Below, piece after piece: positions 6,016-13,171 of a stretch of DNA of 13,876 bases. The number at the start of each line of letters is the position of its first letter. The first letter of the stretch is position 1. The position numbers and the translations under genes were made by a program. The notes under the pieces were generated by a model that saw nothing but the letters and a program-made list of their open reading frames with translations, had not been told where the DNA came from and ran no database searches. The stretch comes from an uncultured Holophagaceae bacterium (lineage in GTDB: Bacteria > Acidobacteriota > Holophagae > Holophagales > Holophagaceae): positions 1 to 13,876 of the forward strand of contig CAIXHJ010000333.1 in NCBI GenBank assembly GCA_903919165.1, given 5' to 3'.

Positions 6016-7533
6016 ATGGTCCAGCTCACCTTCCTGTCGGGCACCCACAAAGGCCAGCAGCTCCGGCTGGAACTCCCAGTCATCCGCCTCGGCCGGTCGG
6101 AGGACTGCGATGTACGGCTCGACGACCAGCAGGATCTGACGGTCTCGAGCCACCACGCCGAGATCGTCGTCGAGGATGGCGCCTACGTGGTCATCGACAC
6201 CGGCTCCACCAATGGCACCTGGGTCAACGACCTGAGGGTGGTCAAGCAGCGGCTCCAGCCAGGCGACGTGCTACACCTGGGCGGCGAAAATGGCATGGCG
6301 CTGAGGGTGGACGCCCTCGGCCCAGACCCCCGGACGCCCTCGGCGACGCCCGACCCGCGCCAGGCCACCCTCGCCGTAGCCAGCCAGCCCGCGCCCGGGG
6401 CCGCCGGGGAGGTGGCCCACCTCATCGACCACCACGCCGACACCACGGCCGCCCTGGTCGCCAGCGAGGCGGCCATCAAGGTTGCCTCAGAGCGCGCCAA
6501 GGCGGGGGGACGAAGCTCTGGCCAGACCATGGACATTATGGCCGCGGCGGTGGTCCAGGTGCACCAGAGCACCCGGAAGCGCTCCGGCCGGAAGTGGCTC
6601 AAGGTGGTGGTGGCGGTGGCCGGGGCTGGCCTCCTGGTGGCGGGGGTCATGGGCACGGTCATCTGGAGGCAACGCCAGGAGATCAACCGGCTGGTGTCGG
6701 TGAAGGCCGCCCTGGACCGCGAAATCCAGCAGGTCCAGCGCGCCATGGAGCGGGAGACCGACGAGGGACGGCTGGCGGAACTAGAGCAGCGGCTGGCCCT
6801 GCTGACCGGTCATGTCCAGACCACCATCGTCCAGGTGGCCCAGCAGGACCGGTCCCGGGCCGAGGAGCTGCAGAATGAGGGCGACGAGCTGGAGCGTGCC
6901 ATCCGGCGCATCCTGGCCAAGTTCGATGCTTCCACCTACGCCATCCCGCCCCTCTTCAAGGAGACGCTGCAGCGCGAAGTGGACGTGCTGGCCCGGGCCG
7001 GCAACCTCAAGCACGTCTACGCCCGGCGCAACCGGCACTGGCCGCTCATCACCGAAACCTTCGGCAAGCTCGGCCTGCCCGAAGAGATGGCCTACGTCGC
7101 CTGGGCCGAAACCCAGTTCGATGCGGAGAAGGTCTCGCCGGCCGGGGCGCGCGGCATGTGGCAGATGACGGCTGCCACCGCCCGGGAGCTAGGGCTGCGG
7201 GTCGATGCCAAGGTGGACGAGCGGCTGGATGTGGAGAAGCAAACCCAAGCGGCCGCCCGCAAACTGGCCAACCTGCTTTCGCTGTTCGGTTCCGACTCCT
7301 TCATGCTGGCCATGGCCAGCTACAACAAAGGCGAGAACGGTGTGCGGCGGGTGCTGGTCAAGGTGGCGCAGGAGAAGGACGGCTTTCGCAAGGACAAGCG
7401 GGAATTCTGGCACCTCTACCGCATGCGGCGGCTGCCGCAGGAGACCATGGACTACGTGCCCCGCGTCCTGGCCGCGGCGGTGGTCTGCGGGAACCCGAAG
7501 AAGTACGGATTGGAGCCGCCGGAGGCGAAGTAG
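6016..7533 (+). CDS. FHA domain - transmembrane - coiled coil - MltD-like lytic transglycosylase fusion
   Basis: The 505-residue product has an N-terminal FHA domain (about 5-98) with the phosphothreonine-binding signature: GRSEDCDVRL at 26-35, SSHH at 44-47 and GSTNGTWVND at 63-72. An Ala/Pro-rich linker follows (about 100-190). A basic patch (RKRSGRKW) precedes one membrane helix (about 195-217), so the FHA domain should be cytoplasmic. Residues 218-305 are heptad-like and charged, a likely coiled coil. The C-terminal part (about 318-500) is an SLT/MltD-type transglycosylase: catalytic Glu365 in AWAETQF, SPAGARGMWQM at 374-384, ASYNKGENGV at 434-443 and ETMDYVPRVLAAA at 476-488. Such enzymes cleave peptidoglycan between MurNAc and GlcNAc in the periplasm. 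I infer that a cytoplasmic Ser/Thr phosphorylation signal controls it or places it in the wall. No LysM domain or signal peptide is seen. The ATG is set by AGGAGG at 6003-6008. It is the only full-length plus-strand gene between metY and the liv cluster. Confidence 0.9.
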   Translation: MVQLTFLSGTHKGQQLRLELPVIRLGRSEDCDVRLDDQQDLTVSSHHAEIVVEDGAYVVIDTGSTNGTWVNDLRVVKQRLQPGDVLHLGGENGMALRVDALGPDPRTPSATPDPRQATLAVASQPAPGAAGEVAHLIDHHADTTAALVASEAAIKVASERAKAGGRSSGQTMDIMAAAVVQVHQSTRKRSGRKWLKVVVAVAGAGLLVAGVMGTVIWRQRQEINRLVSVKAALDREIQQVQRAMERETDEGRLAELEQRLALLTGHVQTTIVQVAQQDRSRAEELQNEGDELERAIRRILAKFDASTYAIPPLFKETLQREVDVLARAGNLKHVYARRNRHWPLITETFGKLGLPEEMAYVAWAETQFDAEKVSPAGARGMWQMTAATARELGLRVDAKVDERLDVEKQTQAAARKLANLLSLFGSDSFMLAMASYNKGENGVRRVLVKVAQEKDGFRKDKREFWHLYRMRRLPQETMDYVPRVLAAAVVCGNPKKYGLEPPEAK

Positions 7534-7698
7534 ATCGAGGTCGAGGCCTACGGCATCAACAGCAAGGATCCCACCGCTGCTTGCGACTCCATCGCTATGT
7601 GCGCCGCCACCTTCACTCTCCCCTCCATCTGTGAAAAGATCTTGCGCAAAGGCCCCTCCCGGGCCCACATTTCCCTTCGGCCAGCGCGTCCTTCCTGG

Positions 7699-7881
7699 GA
7701 GATGGATGCCGATCTCGGAGCCGCGGAGCAGGTCCCGGATCGGGCCTTTGCCTTCCAGGTCCGGACAGGCGGAGTAGCCCCAGGAATGGCGGGAGCCCTG
7801 GTAGCCCTGGGCGAAGAGGGACCGGCCCTGCGGCAGACCGAGGGGTGGCAGGGAGGCGCCCTGGGAAAAGTCCAGGCGCTT
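7699..7881 (-). pseudogene. metH: metH fragment: central part of the AdoMet-binding activation domain
   Basis: The minus-strand frame from about 7881 encodes SLFAQGYQGSRHSWGYSACP, then a short linker and RDLLRGSEIGIHL. MetH activation domains have the matching series YQGxRxxxGYPACPxxxxK, then a helix with LL, then IGxxL; Arg and the GY-ACP motif that bind AdoMet are recognisable (Pro of YPACP is Ser here). There is no start codon or ribosome binding site, the part before it is replaced by the end of the CBS-ACT gene, and after GIHL the similarity ends. It therefore cannot be a working gene. The end of this piece overlaps in family position with the start of the piece at 5078-5197. The plus-strand frame over the same bases is a shadow. 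Confidence 0.62.
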
Positions 7882-7885
7882 CTGA

Positions 7886-8557
7886 CTAGACCAGGTTCGG
7901 CTGGTACTCCGCCGCGATCTCCCGCACGTCGATGATCTTCGCGCCGGTCTTCTCCAGCGCGGAGATGACAGCCTCCCGCGTGACGTCCTGCACTTTCAGG
8001 GTGATTTCCCGGTGCTGGGCATCGCTGTTCAGGAAGATGGCGAGGCTCACGATATTACCGCCCAACTCGGCGATCCGGGCGGTGACCTTGGCCAGTTCCC
8101 CCTTCTCGTCGGGCACGCAGGCCACGATGCGGATGCCCTTGGTGCGCCCGCCCAAGGCTTCGGCCATGACCTTGAAGACATCGGTCTCAGTGATGATCCC
8201 CACGATCTTCTTGTCATGGACGATGGGCAGGCTGCCGATCTTGTGGTCGATCATGATGCGCGCTGCTTCTTCCAACGGGCAGTCGTCGCGGACGGTGATC
8301 ACGCGCTTGGTCATCACGTCCTGGATGGCCAACTTGGACAGCAGGTAGTGGGCTTCGTATACGTTGAGCGAGGTCGCGGGCGAGGGCGATGCGTACAGCA
8401 AGTCCTTTTCCACGACGATGCCCACGAGGTCGCCGTGCTTGTCCACCACCGGCAGGCGCCTAATCTTCTTCTCGCGAAGAAGCTGGAGTGCTTCCTGGAA
8501 CGAGGTTTCGGGATGAACGACGATGGGGTTCGCGGTCATTCTTTCACGGACGAGCAT
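7886..8557 (-). CDS. Tandem CBS domain protein with C-terminal ACT domain (AcuB-like)
   Basis: The 223-residue cytoplasmic protein has CBS domain 1 (about 5-55, MTANPIVVHPETS then RRLPVVDKHGDLVGIV), CBS domain 2 (about 80-132, VMTKRVITVRDDCPL then GSLPIVHDKKIVGIITETD) and an ACT-type domain (about 142-215, IRIVACVPDEKGELAKVTARI). CBS pairs bind adenine nucleotides and ACT domains bind amino acids or similar small molecules, so this is a sensor with no catalytic part. It ends the liv-ligase cluster, 78 nt after the acyl-CoA ligase. ACT-only proteins are common next to PaaK-like ligases, and this may be their CBS-fused counterpart. The start is the ATG at 8557, preceded by a weak GGGGGTG. AcuB, linked to acetoin use, has the same architecture, but no acetoin genes are near, so the symbol is not transferred. 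Confidence 0.88.
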   Translation of the reverse strand: MLVRERMTANPIVVHPETSFQEALQLLREKKIRRLPVVDKHGDLVGIVVEKDLLYASPSPATSLNVYEAHYLLSKLAIQDVMTKRVITVRDDCPLEEAARIMIDHKIGSLPIVHDKKIVGIITETDVFKVMAEALGGRTKGIRIVACVPDEKGELAKVTARIAELGGNIVSLAIFLNSDAQHREITLKVQDVTREAVISALEKTGAKIIDVREIAAEYQPNLV

Positions 8558-8635
8558 TGGACACCCCCACAGAAAGTCATTTCAGGATACCCCCTGGTCC
8601 AGCCCCGTACAGCCGAGGCCCCGGGTTGACGCGTT

Positions 8636-9898
8636 TCAGTCCCACTTTCGAAAGTCCTCGATCACCTTCCCGTCGGCCGGGATCGTTCCCGCAGCCGCCC
8701 ATTCGACCTCGGCTCCGATGCAGAGGATCTCACGGAGGCGTTCCTCGATGCGCGCCTTGAGCCCGTTGTCCTGGGCCGCGGCCTCGGCCCGGACAGTCAG
8801 GACGTCACGGTTCTCGGCCCTGGTGACGAGCGCGCGGAAGCGGGTCACCTCCGGGAAGGCACGCATGGCCGTCTGGACCGTACCAGGGTGGAGGAACACG
8901 CCTTTCACCTTCACCAGCTGGTCGCAGCGGCCGAGCCATCCCCGGAGCTTCGGGGACTTCCTACCGCAGGCGCAGGCCCAGTGGTCCACCGCCGAGAGGT
9001 CCCCAGTCCCGAAACGGATCAGGGGATAGGCCCTGTTGAAGAGGGTCACGACGACCTCGCCCACCTCCCCGGGGCCGAGGGGGCGGCCGGTCTCGGGGTC
9101 GGCGATCTCGACGATGGCGCGGCCGGCCAGGTGCATCCCCCCCTTGGCGTGGCACTCGTAGGCCAGGCAGCCGCAGTCCGCAGTGCCGAAGCCCTGGCGG
9201 ACGGTGGCCCCGAAGAGGGCCTCCACCGAGGCCCGGAGGGCGTCGGGAAGGGGCTCGGCGGTGGTGAACGCGACCTTCAGCCCGAAGTCCTTCGCGGGGT
9301 CGAGGCCCTGCTCCTTCGCCCGCTCCCCGATCTGGAGGAGGAACGAAGCCATCCCCACGAACCCGGAGACACCGAGGGCTCGGAGGATCTCGATCTGGAC
9401 CTCCCTGTCGCCCACCCCTGTCGGGACGAGCGGACATCCCAGCGACCCGAGGGCATCGTCGAACATCATCCCCGCCGGAGTCATCTGGTACCCGAACGTG
9501 TTGATGCAGACATCGCCTCGCCGGAACCCGGCGGCGAACAGCGCTTCCTCCCAGCCCCACCCCTCGTCGAATCCCTGGGGGTCATAGATGGGGCCCGGCG
9601 ACCGGAAGACGCGGCGGACCTGGTGGAGAGGGACCGCGAGGAGGCCGCCGAAAGGCGGGTTCTCCCTTTGCAGTTCCACGAGCCTCGCCTTGGGGGTGAC
9701 CGGCAATCGGGCGAGGTCCTCCAGGCTCCGGATGTCGCCAGGGACCACGCCCGCGGCACGGAAGAGGTCCCTGATCGCCGGGGCGTGCGCGACGGCGTGC
9801 GCGACCACCTCACCGAGCCGCCTGGCCTGGAAGTCCCGCTGCTCGTCCCAGCTTTTCCGTTCCAAGTCCTCGTTCAGGAATCCGGTCGTCCGATCCAT
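8636..9898 (-). CDS. PaaK-family acyl-CoA ligase (phenylacetate-CoA ligase-like)
   Basis: The 420-residue product is an adenylate-forming enzyme of the PaaK branch, which joins a carboxylic acid (classically phenylacetate) to CoA via an acyl-AMP. It fits in length (about 420-440). Visible parts: TTAEPLP near 212-218, GFGTADCGCLAYEC at 236-249, a YPLIRFGTGD block at 291-300 (ATP-binding aspartate), a CACG cysteine pair at 309-312, the hinge region GRCDQLVKVKG at 323-333, and a C-terminal DGK at 409-411 that may supply the catalytic lysine. The usual glycine-rich loop (SSGTTGKP) is replaced by FRSPGPIYDP at 98-107. The start at 9898 follows a GGAGGGGG stretch and lies 23 nt after livF. The context suggests it activates the imported substrate; aromatic acid and branched acid are both possible. 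Confidence 0.88.
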   Translation of the reverse strand: MDRTTGFLNEDLERKSWDEQRDFQARRLGEVVAHAVAHAPAIRDLFRAAGVVPGDIRSLEDLARLPVTPKARLVELQRENPPFGGLLAVPLHQVRRVFRSPGPIYDPQGFDEGWGWEEALFAAGFRRGDVCINTFGYQMTPAGMMFDDALGSLGCPLVPTGVGDREVQIEILRALGVSGFVGMASFLLQIGERAKEQGLDPAKDFGLKVAFTTAEPLPDALRASVEALFGATVRQGFGTADCGCLAYECHAKGGMHLAGRAIVEIADPETGRPLGPGEVGEVVVTLFNRAYPLIRFGTGDLSAVDHWACACGRKSPKLRGWLGRCDQLVKVKGVFLHPGTVQTAMRAFPEVTRFRALVTRAENRDVLTVRAEAAAQDNGLKARIEERLREILCIGAEVEWAAAGTIPADGKVIEDFRKWD

Positions 9899-9921
9899 TC
9901 GTCGCCCCCTCCCCCGAGATC

Positions 9922-10716
9922 CTAGGACAGCCAGCGCTTGCGCCGCTTGTAATGCTTCGCGTCCTTGAAGGAGCGTTTCGTGCCGCCTTCGCCGATACCG
10001 AGGTAGAACTCCTTGACGTCGGGGTTCTCGCGCAGTTTCTCGCAGGGGCCGTCCAGGACGACCTTGCCCATCTCCATGATGTAGCCGTATTTCGCGACCT
10101 GGAGCGCCAGCGAGGCGTTCTGCTCCACCAGGAGGATCGTCGTTTTCTCCTCCTCGTTGATCTTCGCGATGATGCGGAAGATCTCCCTCACGAGCAGCGG
10201 GGCCAACCCGAGGCTCGGCTCGTCCAGGAGGAGCAGCTTCGGTCTGGCCATCAGGGCCCGCCCGATGGCGAGCATCTGCTGCTCGCCGCCCGAGAGGTAG
10301 CCGGAAAGCTGATGCCGGCGGTCCTTGAGCATGGGGAAGTAGTCGAACACGAGGTCGATGTCCCGCTTGACGCCCGCCCGATCGTTCCGGGTGTAGGCGC
10401 CGCAGCGGAGGTTCTCGAGCACGTCGAGGTCCTCGAAGACCCGGCGGCCCTCCATGACCTGGAAAACCCCTTTGCGGACGATCTTCTCGGGGGCCATGCC
10501 ATTGATCTTCTCGCCCATGAATTCGATGGTCCCCTTCGTCACCTCGCCCTCTTCACTCTTGAGGAGGCCGGAGATGGCTTTGAGGGTGGTGGACTTTCCC
10601 GCCCCGTTCGCGCCGAGGAGCGTGGTGATCTTCCCTTCCTCGCAAGAGAGCGACAGCCCCTTGAGGACCAGGATCACGTCGCTGTAGACGACTTCGATGT
10701 TGTTGACGGTCAGCAT
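9922..10716 (-). CDS. livF: Branched-chain-type ABC transporter ATP-binding protein LivF
   Basis: One of the two ATPase subunits of a Liv/HAAT-type importer, acting on the cytoplasmic face. Walker A GANGAGKST is at 35-43, the signature LSGGEQQ at 141-147, Walker B LLLLDEPS at 161-168 and the family's VEQN segment at 197-200. The 264-residue length is a little above typical LivF (about 235-240) because of a basic C-terminal tail rich in Lys and Arg (about 246-263). It follows the substrate-binding protein after 99 nt holding two hairpins, and precedes the ligase by 23 nt. The ribosome binding site is weak (a GAAGAG-like stretch), so hairpin and weak site together may set it lower than the binding protein. 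LivG is not in the window. Confidence 0.93.
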   Translation of the reverse strand: MLTVNNIEVVYSDVILVLKGLSLSCEEGKITTLLGANGAGKSTTLKAISGLLKSEEGEVTKGTIEFMGEKINGMAPEKIVRKGVFQVMEGRRVFEDLDVLENLRCGAYTRNDRAGVKRDIDLVFDYFPMLKDRRHQLSGYLSGGEQQMLAIGRALMARPKLLLLDEPSLGLAPLLVREIFRIIAKINEEEKTTILLVEQNASLALQVAKYGYIMEMGKVVLDGPCEKLRENPDVKEFYLGIGEGGTKRSFKDAKHYKRRKRWLS

Positions 10717-10757
10717 GAGGTTCGGCTCTTCGCTCCCTTTCGTGCGGAGAACGGCGG

Positions 10758-10805
10758 CCCGGCAAGGCCGGGAAAGGCGGGGGAGGAAGGTCCCCCCCCG
10801 CCTTT
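10758..10805 (-). terminator. Paired hairpins between binding-protein gene and livF
   Basis: On the minus strand an 11-bp perfect stem (10773-10783 with 10795-10805) with an 11-nt loop is followed closely by a second stem CCCGGC/GCCGGG (10758-10763 with 10767-10772). Only TTT follows the first stem, so full termination is doubtful. A partial terminator, or a hairpin protecting the 3' end of the binding-protein mRNA, is more likely. Confidence 0.55.
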
Positions 10806-10815
10806 ATTCACGAGA

Positions 10816-11982
10816 TCAAAGGCCGAGCCATTCCGCCTTGCGCGGGAGCTCGATCGTGGCCACCTTCACCATCTTGCCACCCTGGAACTCGGCCAGGATG
10901 ACCGACATGAACGGGCGATGATCGGTGGCGGTGTAGGTAATTGGAGCCGTGAGGCCCTGAGTGTCGAAGTTCTTCAACTGCTCGGCGTACTTCCGGATCC
11001 CAGGGCCGGTCAGCTCCTTGTTCTTGTCAGCGATCTTGAGGACCTCGCACATCGTCATCATCGAGACCCAGCCGCGGATCCAGTGGCTGACCTGGGGCTG
11101 GTTGTTCGTCACCTTCTCGATGAGCTTCATCCCCGGGACCTTGTCGCCGTAGAGGGCCGAACCGATGATGACCATGTAGCCTTCCTCGGCGCCGGCCGCG
11201 AGTTTGGGCATCCCTTCGTCAGCGCTCCAGATGTTGCCGAAGAACTTCGTCTTCAAGCCGAGCTTCTTGGCGTCCTTGAGGATGACGGAGGTCGAGACCT
11301 TCGTGCCCCCGATCCAGGCGTAGTCCGGGTTGCTCTTCTTCAGGTTCAGGAGCTGCGTGGTGGCCTCGAGGGCCTTCAAATCGACGTTTTCCTCACCGAC
11401 GATGTCGAAGCCAAGTTCCGCGGCGTACTTCTTGCCGCCAGGGATGGGTGCCTTGCCGTAGCCGACGTCGGGATAGATGAAGGCCACCTTGGGCTTGCGT
11501 GATTCCTTCCAGTTGTCCTTGATGAACTTGAGCCCGGCCCGGAGGGCGGTCGAGTAGTCCGGGGCGCAGAAGAAGTTGTAGGGGGACTTGGTCGGGTCCG
11601 TCAGGTGGGCCGAGTAGGAGGCTGACCAGTAGGGGATCTGATCCTTGGCGACCTGCTCCTTGAGGGCCTCGGTGTCGCCGCTGCCCCAGCCCTGGATGGC
11701 GATGACCTTGTCCTGGTCCTTGAACTTCTTGTAGAGGGAGAGCGCCTCGGGGATCTTGTAGGCGTAGTCCTGCTGCAGGAGCTTGATCTTCTTGCCGTTG
11801 ATGCCACCGGCGGAGTTGATGTAGTCGGTGTAGGCCTTGATCCCGTCGGCATAGGGCTTGCCGACGTCCCCGGTACCTCCCGTGATGTCGGCCAGATTCC
11901 CGATGACGATCTCCTGCCCCATGAGGGGCGCCGCCAGGAGGGCCATGGCAGCAAGAGCGATGGACGCGGTCAGACGTTTCAT
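10816..11982 (-). CDS. Periplasmic substrate-binding protein of a Liv-type ABC importer
   Basis: The 388-residue protein has a signal peptide (MKRLTASIALAAMALLAAPL, cleavage probably just before QEIVIG at about 23) and then a type I periplasmic-binding fold of the LivK group: VIGNLADITGGTGDVGKPYADGI at the N-terminus, SAGGINGKKIKLL, and a second lobe around KVAFIYPDVGYG. It has no lipobox cysteine, so a soluble periplasmic protein is expected. The start at 11982 follows AGGAGATC. It lies 136 nt after livM, and a hairpin region follows it before livF. The binding-site residues do not tell me the ligand; members of this group take leucine-type amino acids, amides, urea or aromatic acids. Confidence 0.92.
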   Translation of the reverse strand: MKRLTASIALAAMALLAAPLMGQEIVIGNLADITGGTGDVGKPYADGIKAYTDYINSAGGINGKKIKLLQQDYAYKIPEALSLYKKFKDQDKVIAIQGWGSGDTEALKEQVAKDQIPYWSASYSAHLTDPTKSPYNFFCAPDYSTALRAGLKFIKDNWKESRKPKVAFIYPDVGYGKAPIPGGKKYAAELGFDIVGEENVDLKALEATTQLLNLKKSNPDYAWIGGTKVSTSVILKDAKKLGLKTKFFGNIWSADEGMPKLAAGAEEGYMVIIGSALYGDKVPGMKLIEKVTNNQPQVSHWIRGWVSMMTMCEVLKIADKNKELTGPGIRKYAEQLKNFDTQGLTAPITYTATDHRPFMSVILAEFQGGKMVKVATIELPRKAEWLGL

Positions 11983-12118
11983 TTCGATCTCCTTTCTGAG
12001 ATGGAAGGGGATTGCAGAAGATACGGAATGCCGAACGAGTCGGACGGCATCTGCAGGTTGTGGTTGATGGGGTTCCAGGATGGCATAAGTCTCTCGTCTC
12101 CTCTACGCAATCGCAGCG

Positions 12119-13171
12119 TCAGTAGCTGAATGGGTAGAGCTTCCAGTAGGCTTTGATCATCCTCCAGCGGTGGGCGAGGCCGTCCGGCTCGAAGATCAGG
12201 AAGAGGATGACGATGATCCCGAAGACGCCGTCCTTGAAGCTCATGATCAGGAAGCCGATCTTCGGGAAGATGGCTGCGAGCGCCCCCGTTCCGACCGTCA
12301 GGACCTGCGGAAGCAGCGTCATGAAGATGGCCCCGAAGATGGAGCCTAGGACGCTGCCGAGGCCGCCGATGATGATCATGGCGAGGTAGTTGATCGACTC
12401 CATGATCGTGAACTGCTCGGCGGAGATGTAGCCCGTGTACATCCCCCAGAGGCTCCCGGCGATCCCCGCGTAGAAGGCGCTCACGGAAAAAGATAGGAGC
12501 CTATATTTGAAGAGGTTGACGCCCATGATCTCTGCGGAGAGGTGGTGATCGCGTACCGCGATGAAGGCCCGCCCGTTCCGGGACCGGATCAGATTCGTCG
12601 TGAAGAGGACGGCCAAGACGGCAATGGTAATCGTCAGGTAGTACTTGGACCGGTCCCCGTCGAAGACGAAGGACCCAAACTCTGGGGGCGGAGACTGAAT
12701 GCCATTGCTTCCCCCCGTAACAGGGTCCAGATGCATGAAGACGTACTGGAGGATGAACTGAGCCGCCAGGGTGGCGATGGCGAGATAGAGCCCCTTCAAC
12801 CGGGCACTGGGCAGGCCGAAAACCATGCCGACGGCCGCCGCCGTGAAACCGGCCAGCGGCATGGCGATCCAGAAGGGCAGGTGGGCGATCCGCATGAAGT
12901 AGGAGCAGGCGAACGCGCCGACCCCCATGAAGGCGCCCTGGCCCAGAGAGATCTGTCCGGTGTAGCCGGTAACGATGTTGATCCCGAGGGCGCCGATCAC
13001 CGCGATCGCAATCGTCGTCATCGTGCTCGTGATGTAGTTGGACGAGAAAAGCGGGAAAACATACAGGAATACGAGGAAGACGCCGACCGAGACCCTGACG
13101 AACCGGGTCTCGAGGATCCTCATGTCATCCCGGTACGATTGCCGGAAGTCTCCGCAGTGGGTAACGCTCAT
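12119..13171 (-). CDS. livM: Branched-chain-type ABC transporter permease LivM
   Basis: This 350-residue inner-membrane permease of the Liv/HAAT family has many hydrophobic helices, beginning at about residue 26 (VRVSVGVFLVFLYVFPLF). The LivM hallmarks are NIVTGYTGQISLGQGAFMG near 64-82, GLPSARLKGLYLAIATLA near 119-136, and the EAA-like segment AIRDHH-type loop (FIAVRDHHLSAEIMGVNLFK) before the second half. It pairs with LivH to form the channel. The start at 13171 is supported by AAGGAGAT about 9 nt upstream and by the ATGA overlap with the livH stop. A later ATG at residue 17 would also work and gives a more usual N-terminus. The C-terminus ends shortly after FEPDGLAHRW, typical of the family. 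Confidence 0.93.
   Translation of the reverse strand: MSVTHCGDFRQSYRDDMRILETRFVRVSVGVFLVFLYVFPLFSSNYITSTMTTIAIAVIGALGINIVTGYTGQISLGQGAFMGVGAFACSYFMRIAHLPFWIAMPLAGFTAAAVGMVFGLPSARLKGLYLAIATLAAQFILQYVFMHLDPVTGGSNGIQSPPPEFGSFVFDGDRSKYYLTITIAVLAVLFTTNLIRSRNGRAFIAVRDHHLSAEIMGVNLFKYRLLSFSVSAFYAGIAGSLWGMYTGYISAEQFTIMESINYLAMIIIGGLGSVLGSIFGAIFMTLLPQVLTVGTGALAAIFPKIGFLIMSFKDGVFGIIVILFLIFEPDGLAHRWRMIKAYWKLYPFSY

Noticed and set aside
7534..7935. Open frame continuing after the TAG of the FHA-transglycosylase gene, suggesting readthrough
   Set aside because: The catalytic domain is complete before the TAG, and most of the extension is antisense to the metH fragment and then the CBS-ACT gene. No similarity or recoding signal is seen.
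9952..11502. 516-residue plus-strand open frame
   Set aside because: It is antisense to livF and the binding protein, both clear family members with ribosome binding sites; a GC-driven shadow.
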